Shown one piece after another: positions 1 to 5,744 of a DNA stretch of 5,744 nt; position 1 is the first letter of the stretch, and every line of letters starts with the position of its first letter. Below the pieces are notes generated by a model that was not told where the DNA came from, did no database searches, and worked only from the letters and a program-made list of their open reading frames with translations. Position numbers and translations under genes: made by a program. The DNA lies in NCBI GenBank assembly GCA_022759065.1, contig JAEMPZ010000071.1, positions 1 to 5,744 on the forward strand. Direction: 5' to 3'. Source of the stretch: Acidobacteriota bacterium (GTDB lineage: Bacteria; Acidobacteriota; UBA4820; DSQY01).

Positions 1-49
1 CAGCAGGACTTCGCGCTACCGTCCGCCCTCGCTCGTCGTCTCTGCGCTT
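1..49. other. Left edge of window, no supported gene
   Basis: Nothing here can be called. On the minus strand an ATG at 53-51 opens a frame that runs off the window after 17 codons (MKAQRRRARADGSAKSC), with only a weak GGATGATAG upstream. On the plus strand, open frames cross the tandem repeats and lack good starts. A gene beginning or ending beyond the left edge cannot be excluded. Confidence 0.3.
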
Positions 50-104
50 TCATCTATCATCCGTCATCTCTCATCTATCCTTCGTGCCTTTGTGCCTTTG
101 TGGC
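50..104. repeat. Two adjacent short tandem repeats, 7-bp and 8-bp units
   Basis: Positions 50-77 hold four heptamers, TCATCTA, TCATCCG, TCATCTC and TCATCTA, sharing TCATC. After TCC, positions 81-104 hold three octamers, TTCGTGCC, TTTGTGCC and TTTGTGGC. Both arrays are imperfect and non-coding in appearance. They lie downstream of the terminator. Similar TTTGTGCCTTTGTGG strings are, to my recollection, common in intergenic DNA of uncultured bacteria; this is not verified here. Confidence 0.65.
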
Positions 105-124
105 GAAATCCTACCGCCTTGGAT

Positions 125-150
125 AAAAAGGGGGCCCCAGGCGGGGCCCC
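125..150 (-). terminator. Intrinsic terminator: 8-bp GC hairpin followed by T5
   Basis: On the minus strand GGGGCCCC, a GCCT loop and a second GGGGCCCC are followed by C and TTTTT (129-125). The stem is 8 perfect G-C pairs. On the plus strand the hairpin is followed by AAGGAGG with no T-run, so it works leftward only. It probably ends the putative small RNA and any transcript running on from ispG, since no clear terminator is visible directly after the ispG stop. Confidence 0.75.
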
Positions 151-298
151 AAGGAGGGGGAAATGGGATATGGGGGGTGGATCTCCCTAGGGGCGGTTCC
201 AGCGCCCCGAGTCACGCAAAGCTGGTTGCCTGCTACCGCTGGCGCCATCAACGCCCATCGTCTTCGCCTTGATCGCGGAGCAAGTCGCTGCTGTACGT
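125..298 (-). ncRNA. Putative structured small RNA, family not recognised
   Basis: A near-consensus promoter at 304-332 and an intrinsic terminator at 125-150 delimit a transcript of about 174 nt with no convincing minus-strand reading frame. The interior can form several stems (window coordinates): 247-251 with 269-273 (ATCAA/TTGAT), 190-195 with 203-208 (GGGGCG/CGCCCC, 7-base loop), and 199-204 with 237-242 (CCAGCG/CGCTGG). The last two share bases and exclude each other. The stretch just before the terminator is C-rich and probably unpaired. I looked for 4.5S/SRP, tmRNA, 6S, TPP, cobalamin, SAH and guanidine-I signatures and saw none convincing. The size is close to that of 6S RNA, but I cannot close the 5' and 3' ends into the expected long stem. 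It could also be the ispG 3' UTR or a leader ending in an attenuator. Confidence 0.4.
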
Positions 299-303
299 AG
301 CGA

Positions 304-332
304 AATATAGGTCAAAATGACATAGAAGTCAA
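304..332 (-). promoter_or_regulatory. Sigma-70-type promoter reading left, away from ispG
   Basis: On the minus strand TTGACT (332-327) and TATATT (309-304) are separated by exactly 17 bases. Five of six bases match the -35 consensus TTGACA and five of six match the -10 consensus TATAAT. The stretch is AT-rich within a GC-rich window. The predicted transcription start is about 296-298. It lies 33 bases past the ispG stop, so it cannot serve ispG and must drive the structured stretch to its left. Confidence 0.6.
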
Positions 333-364
333 GCGAAGCCCCGCCCGCCCAAAACACCCCCCGC

Positions 365-1594
365 CTACTGCTTGCGCGGGTAATGGCTCTCGACGTAGGC
401 GGCTATCATCCGCTCGAATCCGCCGGAAATCATCTCCCTGCTTCCCTCAAGGAATGCCACCCTCTCGCCGTCAACAAAAACCGGGCATTTGGGCGACTCG
501 CCGGTTCCGGGGAGCGATATCCCGATGTTGGCGGCCTTCGATTCTCCCGGCCCGTTGACTATGCATCCCATGACCGCCACCGTGAGATTCTCGACGCCGG
601 AATAACGTGCCCGCCATTCCACCATCTTTTCCTTCAAGAAGCGGTCCACCTCCCGCGCCAGGCTCTGAAAGGTGGATGAGGTCGTCCGGCCGCAGCCGGG
701 GCACGAAGTTACGCTAGGCGCGAATGCCCTCAGGCCGAGCGCCTGTAGAAGCTCCTGGCAGGCGTAAACCTCCCCGCGCCTGTCGCCTCCAGGCTCGGGC
801 GTGAGCGAGATTCGTATCGTGTCCCCTATTCCCTCGCTCAACAGAATGCCCATGGCCGCCGCCGACCACACGAGGCCTCTCGCGCCCATTCCAGCTTCGG
901 TAAGGCCCAGGTGGAGAGGCTGCCTCGTCTTTCCGGCAAGGTTCCGGTATAGGGCGATCAGCTCAACTGGACGCGACGTCTTGCACGAGATGATTATCTG
1001 GTCCTCGCGAAGGCCGCACTTCACGGCAAGGGCGGTGGAGTCGAGGGCTGATAGAACCATGCATTCGGAAAGTATCTCCCCGGAACTTCTGCCGAGCGAT
1101 TTCTCGCTGTTCTCCCGCATCTTGGCCATCACGAGATCTTGGTTCAAAGAGCCGGAATTGACGCCGATGCGCACCGCCTTTCCGTTATCGGCCGCGACTT
1201 TGCAGATGGCTGAGAACTGTTCGTCCCGCCGTTCGCCGTGGCCCACGTTTCCCGGGTTTATGCGGTACTTGTCCAATGCCTTCGCGCATGACGGATGCTG
1301 GGTGAGAAGGATGTGGCCGTTGTAGTGAAAATCTCCTATCAGCGGGATGGCTGCGTTGGCGTCCACCATCCTCAGCTTGATTTCCGGGACGGCCGCGGCC
1401 GCCTCGGGCGTGTTCACGGTCACCCGCACCATCTCCGAACCCGCTTGCGCAAGCTCGATGCACTGCGCGGCCGTGGCCGCGACATCCGCCGTGTCAGTGT
1501 TAGCCATTGACTGGACGACGACCGGCGCGCCTCCTCCGACCTGAACCGAACCCACCTTGACGCCTATGGTCTCGCGGCGGTTGATGAAAGACAT
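365..1594 (-). CDS. ispG: 4-hydroxy-3-methylbut-2-enyl diphosphate synthase IspG (GcpE)
   Basis: IspG reductively opens the cyclic diphosphate MEcPP to HMBPP, the penultimate step of the MEP isoprenoid pathway, using a [4Fe-4S] cluster in the cytoplasm. The product is 409 aa from the start chosen here. Conserved blocks include VVVQSMANTDT near the N terminus, PLIGDFHYNGH, KYRINPGNVG, LGLTEAGMG and EGIGDTIRISLTPEPGGDR. The cluster ligands are visible: Cys298 and Cys301 in SCPGCGRTTS, Cys344 in VMGCIVNGPGE, and Glu351 of the same motif. The length fits the two-domain bacterial form without the extra plant/Chlamydia-type insert, and the wording resembles proteobacterial sequences. An ATG four codons upstream (1606) is also in frame. 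GGAGG sits inside those four codons, 5 bases before the ATG at 1594, so the downstream start is preferred. It is last in the three-gene unit and ends in TAG. Confidence 0.96.
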   Translation of the reverse strand: MSFINRRETIGVKVGSVQVGGGAPVVVQSMANTDTADVAATAAQCIELAQAGSEMVRVTVNTPEAAAAVPEIKLRMVDANAAIPLIGDFHYNGHILLTQHPSCAKALDKYRINPGNVGHGERRDEQFSAICKVAADNGKAVRIGVNSGSLNQDLVMAKMRENSEKSLGRSSGEILSECMVLSALDSTALAVKCGLREDQIIISCKTSRPVELIALYRNLAGKTRQPLHLGLTEAGMGARGLVWSAAAMGILLSEGIGDTIRISLTPEPGGDRRGEVYACQELLQALGLRAFAPSVTSCPGCGRTTSSTFQSLAREVDRFLKEKMVEWRARYSGVENLTVAVMGCIVNGPGESKAANIGISLPGTGESPKCPVFVDGERVAFLEGSREMISGGFERMIAAYVESHYPRKQ

Positions 1595-1599
1595 TTCAT

Positions 1600-1604
1600 C
1601 CTCC
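1600..1604 (-). promoter_or_regulatory. Ribosome binding site deciding the ispG start
   Basis: The minus strand reads GGAGG, then ATGAA, then ATG (1594-1592). This is a strong Shine-Dalgarno with a 5-base spacer. If the ATG at 1606 were used, this motif would lie inside the coding region and no comparable motif would precede it: the upstream sequence is the palindromic spacer. Confidence 0.75.
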
Positions 1605-1615
1605 ATTAAAGGCTG

Positions 1616-1627
1616 CCTGCCGGCAGG
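1616..1627. repeat. Perfect 12-bp palindrome CCTGCCGGCAGG in the ispG leader
   Basis: CCTGCCGGCAGG equals its own reverse complement and lies in the 37-base gap between the eIF-2B-like stop and the ispG start, about 12 bases upstream of the GGAGG. As RNA it could form only a short hairpin (4 bp around a CCGG loop). It has no T-tract, so it is not an intrinsic terminator. It could be a protein binding site or one copy of a dispersed intergenic palindrome; one copy cannot tell. Confidence 0.5.
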
Positions 1628-1631
1628 TGTT

Positions 1632-2465
1632 TCATTCCCCGCCCGCTCCAGCCATCTGGCCGTCCCCCGGCTTTCTTCCGAGCGAGAAGTTGGCCAGCTC
1701 CCAAGGGACCCTCTCGAACAAGAATCCCCTCCAGGAGATTCCCTTGGGAAGCTTTGGAAATGGCTTGGGGCGCTCCATCGGCAGGTTTTTCCAGGAGAGG
1801 AGCTGTTCAGGGGTGAGGCGCTTCTGAGGAAGCGTCAGCACGACGCTCAGGCACGATTTCAGGCGCGCCTCGCGCATGAGCGTCCCTGTGCCGGCCTTGT
1901 TGACGAAGAAAACGCCTATGTCGGCGTCCGCCCCGACCACCAGGACGTCAACCTCGGCCAGGAAACTTGGGAGGGCCATGTCGCTCGTCAGGGTCACGTC
2001 GTAGCCCTCTCCGAGAAGCTCGCGGGCCATTAGAGCGCCCTCGCAAGAAGGCCTGGCCTCGGAAAGGACGACGGACTTGAGCCCGGCGGGGCGGGCCGAA
2101 GCAAGGCAGTCGCGCACCTGCCCGGAGCGGGAGTAGGTCGCGGCGGAGGTCCACTTGTATTGGTGCACGAGCGCCGAAAAGCGCGCCGCCACGTCCAGCC
2201 GCGCCATCGTGACGCCGGTAAGAAACCGGTCAAGCGCCTGCCTCGCCTCGTCGCGGCCTTTGGCGCAGCCCTCGGCCACTTCGGCCGCGAGCGAATGGCG
2301 AAGCGCCATCGAGGGGTGCTCCGCCACGAGCCTCTCAAGCAGATCGGGAAGCCCTGCCGTTCCCCTTTTTTGCAGGTGCGCTTCGACGCTCAGCGCGGCC
2401 TGTTCAAGAAGATCAACCGAACCGCTGAGCCTGTCCGGCTCTTTCCCCTTCGCGGCCCTGGTCAT
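1632..2465 (-). CDS. eIF-2B alpha/beta/delta-family protein, function unassigned
   Basis: The 277-aa product has an N-terminal helical region (about 10-105) and a Rossmann-like C-terminal domain (about 106-262) typical of the family that includes eIF-2B subunits, MtnA (methylthioribose-1-phosphate isomerase) and archaeal ribose-1,5-bisphosphate isomerase. Visible family signatures are TYSRSGQV (110-117), SEARPSCEG (135-143), TSDMA (160-164), VVGADADIG (176-184), NKAGTGTL (189-196) and a C-terminal FERVPWELANF (250-260), the counterpart of the usual 'F(D/E)VTPPE' end. The Asp in GAD (180) is kept. The position corresponding to the isomerases' catalytic Cys (THCN-type motif) is Ser112, so it resembles eIF-2B/regulatory members more than the enzymes. 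The start codon lies in the ATGA overlap with the protease stop and no strong Shine-Dalgarno sequence precedes it, which suggests translational coupling. No signal peptide is seen, so it is presumably cytoplasmic. The family assignment is firm; the role is not known. Confidence 0.85.
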   Translation of the reverse strand: MTRAAKGKEPDRLSGSVDLLEQAALSVEAHLQKRGTAGLPDLLERLVAEHPSMALRHSLAAEVAEGCAKGRDEARQALDRFLTGVTMARLDVAARFSALVHQYKWTSAATYSRSGQVRDCLASARPAGLKSVVLSEARPSCEGALMARELLGEGYDVTLTSDMALPSFLAEVDVLVVGADADIGVFFVNKAGTGTLMREARLKSCLSVVLTLPQKRLTPEQLLSWKNLPMERPKPFPKLPKGISWRGFLFERVPWELANFSLGRKPGDGQMAGAGGE

Positions 2466-5400
2466 TGCTTTTGGGACCTGTCCGGGTTTTGCGGAGGTCT
2501 GGGCGAAACGGGCGGGTGCTCCTTCAAGAGGCGCAGAGCCTCCGCTATGGCGCGGTCAAGCTGTGGATCGCCGCCGTTTTGCATGAGCGCCGGATCGTCC
2601 ACCACCTTGACGTCGGGGTCAACGCCGTGGCCCTCCACGGCCCACTTCCCTAGGGGAGTATAGAAGGAAAAGGTGGGCACGGTAACGACGCCCCCGTCAA
2701 TCAGGGAGGGCGAGCCGCTGAGGCCTATGAGCCCGCCCCAGGTCCTCATTCCAACCAGCGGGCCAAGTTTCGCCTCCCTGAAGTAGTAGGGGAAGCAGTC
2801 GCCTCCGGAACCGCTCCAGCCGTTGATCAGCATCACCTTGGGGCCGGCGTGCGAATATTCTGGCCACTGCCAGTCTCTTCCGTCGCGAACGTGCCAGTAG
2901 TTCAAGATGGGGCGGTTGAGAAGCTCGATGAATCGGTCGGGAATCTGCCCGCCGCTGTTGAAACGCTCGTCAATCACCAGTCCCTCTTTCGTGATCTGCC
3001 CCATGAACTGCCGGTAAAGCTCGTTCTGGCCCTCCGGCATCGTGTCGGGGACATAGATGTAACCGAGCCGCCCATTCGACTCCTTCTCCACCTTCAGCCT
3101 GTTTGATTCTATCCATGCGAGGTTACGCAGCCTGGCGTCTTCTTCTTCGTTGAGCGTTTTTACCAGGACTTTCCTGGCGCCTTCCATCGCGGGCTTGTCG
3201 TTGACCGCAAGCTCGGCCGTCTTGCCCGCCAGCCCCTCGAAAGCGGCCCACGGGTCGGCCTTCGGGTCGAGCGGCGAGCCGTTCACCGCCAGGAGGTAGG
3301 AGCCCTCTTTCACCAAGGCGCCGGGTTCGTTCAAGGGGGACCGCACTGCGACGTTCCACTGCGCCCCGGCGTAAATCTTCGTGATCCTGAACGCGCCGTT
3401 CTCAAGTCTGAAGTCGCAGCCCAAGAGGCCGACGGGCCGCTCAGGCGGCTTGGGGGAGTCCCCGCCGCCGCGGTATGTGTGTGACGAGTTGATTTCGCCG
3501 ATCAGCTCGCCCAGGACGAAGTTGACGTCCCACCTCGTGACGCACTGGCCAATCAAGGCGCCGTAACGCTTTCGCATAAGGTTCCAGTCAACGCCATGCA
3601 TGTTGGGGTCGTAGAAGAAGTCGCGCTCGAAGCGCCACGCGTCGTTGAATATCTGCTTCCATTCGGCGCGCGGGTCCACGGTCATCTCAAGGCCGGAGAG
3701 GTCGAGCTTCTTGTCGAGCTTCTGGTCCGGCGCGACGTCAACGATGGAGAAATCGTCCCCGTGGCTCACCAGCAGTTTCTCGCCGTTGGCTGTCACCGCG
3801 AATCCCTTCGCGTCATCGAGGACCGTCTTCTCCTCCCGTTCCTTCAGATCGTAATAGACGACCGGCATCCGCGCGTCTTCGGCCGCCCCGGAACACGGCA
3901 TTCGCAGGTAGAGAATCTTCCCCGGCGCCGCGGCGAGATTGGCGTAGTTCCCCGCCTTCGGGGGCAAGAGCACCGCGCGTGACTCGAAGCCTTCGACGTC
4001 AATCTTCACGGCAACCGGCGCCTTGTTTTCATCAGCCCCCTCCTTCTTGTCCGCGCCGGGCTTTGAATCCTCGCTCTTCTTGGCCTCCTCGGCATCGTTT
4101 CTGGGCGCCAGAGGGGATTGGACGGAAGCGTCGAGCGGAACCGCCGCTATTTGCGTCCCGTCGGCATAAATCCAAGTGGCGTCCAGGTCGCTGTACAGCG
4201 GGTCAAACGTCCGGTGAGTCAAGTAGAAGAGATACTTGCCGTCTGGATCGAAAACCGGGCTGCAGTCGTTGTAAAACCCGGCCGTCACCTGGCTCGTTTT
4301 TCCGCTCTTCGTGTCGCGAATGAATATCGCGCCCATCCGATTGTCAACCTCCCTGGCCCAAGCCACGTAACGGCTGTCACTTGACCATGAGAAGGTGAAC
4401 CCCATCAGGCTCTCGTGCCCTTTGTCCTGGACCTCGTCATATAGCCAGAGCCCTTTATCAATCTTGGTGACAGCGCCAGTGGCGATGTCGCAAAGCTCTA
4501 CGTTCATCGCCTGGTCCACAAATGCAACGGTCTTGGAGTCTGGGGACCAGAAGATGTTGTAGCGGTATCCCGGGCCAAGCTTCGTCACGGTCCGTTCCTG
4601 GCCCGAACCGTCCGCGAGGCGCACGGCCAGTTCATATTCGCCGGTCTTGTCGCTCCAGTATGCGATCCACTTTCCGTCCGGCGACCAGGCCGGGAAGCGC
4701 TCGGCCACGCCGGAGCTCCTGGTCAGATTCAGCGTCGGGCCGTGCTCCGCCGGCACCGTGAATATCTCTCCTCTCGCTTCAAAGGCCACTCGCTTCGCGG
4801 AAGGGGAAGGGTCCCATCCCCTTAGCTCGCGAACCACCTTCTTGCTTTGCGGCCGAAGCGTGGCCGCGTCGGTGATCACTTCCGCCTTTACGGGCGAGAT
4901 TTTTTCGCTCTCGAGGCTCATGATGTACAACTGGCCCCCCGCCTCGAAAACCATCTCCTCGGGGCCGATGGATGGGAAGTGAACGTCAAAGTCGCTGAAA
5001 TGGGTTACTTCGCGCCAAGCCCCGCTCTTCATCTCATACGCCCAGATGTTGTAGCGCTCGTTGGCTCCGCGGTCACTGAGAAGATATAGCGTGGAGCCGT
5101 GCCACATCGGCTGGCTGTAGCTGGCCATTTCGTCGCCCACCTGCTTGCCGGTCTTCTCCTTCAGGTTGAAGAGCCAGATGCGCGAGACGTCGCCGCCGCG
5201 GTAACGCTTCCAGGTCCTCAAGTCCTCGCTGTTCGGACAATAAGCGAGGAGCGCCCCATCCTCTGAAATCGCGCCGAATTCCCCGTATGGAACCGGCAAT
5301 TTTTCAGGGAGGCCGCCGTCCACGGAAACCTTGTAGAGTTGGGAGTAGCGATTCACCGGCGACTCCATCGCGCTGGCAACCAGGATGCTCCTTCCGTCCG

Positions 5401-5744
5401 GAAACCAGCCTACCACGCGCTCCGAGGCCGGGTGGTGCGTCACGCGCCGAACCTCCCCGCCGCTGGAGGGAATCACGTAGACGTCTTCATTCCCATCGTA
5501 ATTGCCGGTGAAGGCCAGGAACTTTCCGTCGGGGGAAAACCTTGGAAACATCTCCGGCCCCGGCCCGGAAGTCAGCCTCGACGCAAGCCCGCCCGATTTC
5601 GGCATCACCCAGATGTTGCCGCCGTAGCAAAACGCAATCTGGCTTTGAGACACGGCCGGCTCCCGAACCAGCAGCGCGTCCAACTGCGCCATGACCGCCA
5701 TGGAGAAGACCGATAGGATAGCGACTAGTAACGTGAGCCTGAAC
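2462..5744 (-). CDS. Secreted tricorn-type protease (peptidase S41 family), 5' end outside window
   Basis: Residues are numbered from the ATG at 5701 (1079 aa to the TGA at 2462). The protein has the tricorn layout. A first beta-propeller spans about 20-290 and a second about 295-665, with PD40-type repeats such as FSPDGKFLAF (55-64) and WSPDGKWIAYWS (339-350). A helical/mixed C1 region (about 675-750), a PDZ domain (about 754-850) and the C2 catalytic domain (about 855-1058) follow. Visible active-site candidates are Ser740-His741 in NSSHTY, the oxyanion glycine in RFNSGGQ (913-919), nucleophile Ser965 in SGSGGD, and Glu1023 in VEGHGVDPD. These match Ser745/His746, Gly918, Ser965 and Glu1023 of Thermoplasma tricorn as I recall them. 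The family cleaves peptides to small fragments. The frame stays open upstream of 5701 to the window edge and encodes a signal peptide there, so the real start is outside the window and the protein is probably periplasmic or extracellular. A charged low-complexity insert lies at 531-562 and the C-terminal tail is Pro-rich. The stop overlaps the next gene's start as ATGA. Confidence 0.92.
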   Translation of the reverse strand, partial: FRLTLLVAILSVFSMAVMAQLDALLVREPAVSQSQIAFCYGGNIWVMPKSGGLASRLTSGPGPEMFPRFSPDGKFLAFTGNYDGNEDVYVIPSSGGEVRRVTHHPASERVVGWFPDGRSILVASAMESPVNRYSQLYKVSVDGGLPEKLPVPYGEFGAISEDGALLAYCPNSEDLRTWKRYRGGDVSRIWLFNLKEKTGKQVGDEMASYSQPMWHGSTLYLLSDRGANERYNIWAYEMKSGAWREVTHFSDFDVHFPSIGPEEMVFEAGGQLYIMSLESEKISPVKAEVITDAATLRPQSKKVVRELRGWDPSPSAKRVAFEARGEIFTVPAEHGPTLNLTRSSGVAERFPAWSPDGKWIAYWSDKTGEYELAVRLADGSGQERTVTKLGPGYRYNIFWSPDSKTVAFVDQAMNVELCDIATGAVTKIDKGLWLYDEVQDKGHESLMGFTFSWSSDSRYVAWAREVDNRMGAIFIRDTKSGKTSQVTAGFYNDCSPVFDPDGKYLFYLTHRTFDPLYSDLDATWIYADGTQIAAVPLDASVQSPLAPRNDAEEAKKSEDSKPGADKKEGADENKAPVAVKIDVEGFESRAVLLPPKAGNYANLAAAPGKILYLRMPCSGAAEDARMPVVYYDLKEREEKTVLDDAKGFAVTANGEKLLVSHGDDFSIVDVAPDQKLDKKLDLSGLEMTVDPRAEWKQIFNDAWRFERDFFYDPNMHGVDWNLMRKRYGALIGQCVTRWDVNFVLGELIGEINSSHTYRGGGDSPKPPERPVGLLGCDFRLENGAFRITKIYAGAQWNVAVRSPLNEPGALVKEGSYLLAVNGSPLDPKADPWAAFEGLAGKTAELAVNDKPAMEGARKVLVKTLNEEEDARLRNLAWIESNRLKVEKESNGRLGYIYVPDTMPEGQNELYRQFMGQITKEGLVIDERFNSGGQIPDRFIELLNRPILNYWHVRDGRDWQWPEYSHAGPKVMLINGWSGSGGDCFPYYFREAKLGPLVGMRTWGGLIGLSGSPSLIDGGVVTVPTFSFYTPLGKWAVEGHGVDPDVKVVDDPALMQNGGDPQLDRAIAEALRLLKEHPPVSPRPPQNPDRSQKQ
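4019..4111 (-). other. Charged low-complexity insert in the second propeller of the tricorn homologue
   Basis: Codons for about residues 531-562 are dominated by Glu, Asp, Lys, Ala and Pro, with segments such as DAEEAKKSEDSKPGADKKEG. The flanking sequence resumes propeller-like strands (VKIDVEGFESRAVLLPP). It is most likely a flexible surface loop or linker between blades. It keeps the reading frame and the GC content of its surroundings. Confidence 0.7.
5687..5743 (-). other. Signal peptide (C-terminal part) of the tricorn homologue
   Basis: The 14 codons upstream of the ATG at 5701, in frame and without a stop, continue into the first five residues as FRLTLLVAILSVFSMAVMA and then QLDALL. 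This is the end of a positively charged n-region, a hydrophobic core of about a dozen residues and a V-M-A signal peptidase I-like site, with cleavage predicted before Gln. No ATG, GTG or TTG occurs in frame among the 14 codons, so the initiation codon must be beyond position 5744. An ATG start at 5701 would remove the hydrophobic core. Confidence 0.75.

Noticed and set aside
212..246. Plus-strand CACGCAAAGC followed by GCTACCG, resembling pieces of a c-di-GMP-I (GEMM) riboswitch
   Set aside because: The GCACAGGGCAAACC half and the P2 receptor stem are missing, the spacing is far too short, and no plus-strand gene follows.
163..300. Plus-strand reading frame of 45 codons starting at ATG 163 with AAGGAGG five bases before it
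   Set aside because: The RBS-like string is the edge of the terminator hairpin and G-rich flank. The peptide has no recognisable features, no plus-strand promoter is visible, and the frame is antisense to the putative RNA. It cannot be fully excluded.
365..1606. ispG reading from the ATG at 1606 (413 aa)
   Set aside because: The only good Shine-Dalgarno lies inside this extension and fits the ATG at 1594.
1632..2465. Annotation as MtnA or ribose-1,5-bisphosphate isomerase
   Set aside because: The catalytic Cys position is Ser (TYSRS) and the protein is shorter than typical MtnA, so only the fold family is supported.
3596..3982. Plus-strand open frame of 128 codons, and other long plus-strand frames at 801-1325, 1557-2033 and 2160-2663
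   Set aside because: Each is antisense to a well-supported gene in a GC-rich genome, where such shadow frames are expected. None shows family motifs or a convincing RBS.
2462..5701. Start of the tricorn homologue at the ATG at 5701
   Set aside because: The upstream in-frame codons are open to the window edge and complete a signal peptide, so 5701 is an internal Met.

Overview
The window is a GC-rich (roughly 60%) stretch of bacterial chromosome. Its three protein genes all read on the minus strand, and a gene-free flank of about 360 bases follows them. In transcription order (right to left) they are: a secreted tricorn-type serine protease cut by the right window edge (2462-5744), an eIF-2B alpha/beta/delta-family protein (1632-2465), and ispG of the MEP isoprenoid pathway (365-1594). 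The first two overlap by an ATGA. The third starts 37 bases after the second stops, with its own GGAGG ribosome binding site. This looks like one transcription unit whose promoter lies outside the window.

The tricorn homologue reads open through the right window edge. The 14 codons before the first visible ATG encode a hydrophobic stretch ending in a signal-peptidase-like site, so the true start is outside the window and the mature enzyme is probably exported. The second gene has the TYSRS, GAD and NK signature of the eIF-2B/MtnA/ribose-1,5-bisphosphate isomerase fold. It has Ser where the sugar-phosphate isomerases have their catalytic Cys, so its function is open. IspG is complete, with all Fe-S ligands visible. 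No metabolic logic obvious from the sequence joins the three genes.

The left flank (1-364) is not empty. On the minus strand it has a near-consensus sigma-70 promoter (TTGACT, 17 bases, TATATT; 304-332). About 150 bases further on is a perfect 8-bp GC hairpin followed by T5 (125-150). Together they delimit a putative structured RNA of about 174 nt that I cannot assign to a known family. Beyond it lie short tandem repeats (50-104) of 7-bp and 8-bp units. 

The organism cannot be named from this window. The MEP pathway, an export signal and an IspG resembling the proteobacterial type suggest a Gram-negative or uncultured bacterial lineage. The most noteworthy items are the putative small RNA and the exported tricorn coupled to an eIF-2B-like protein.
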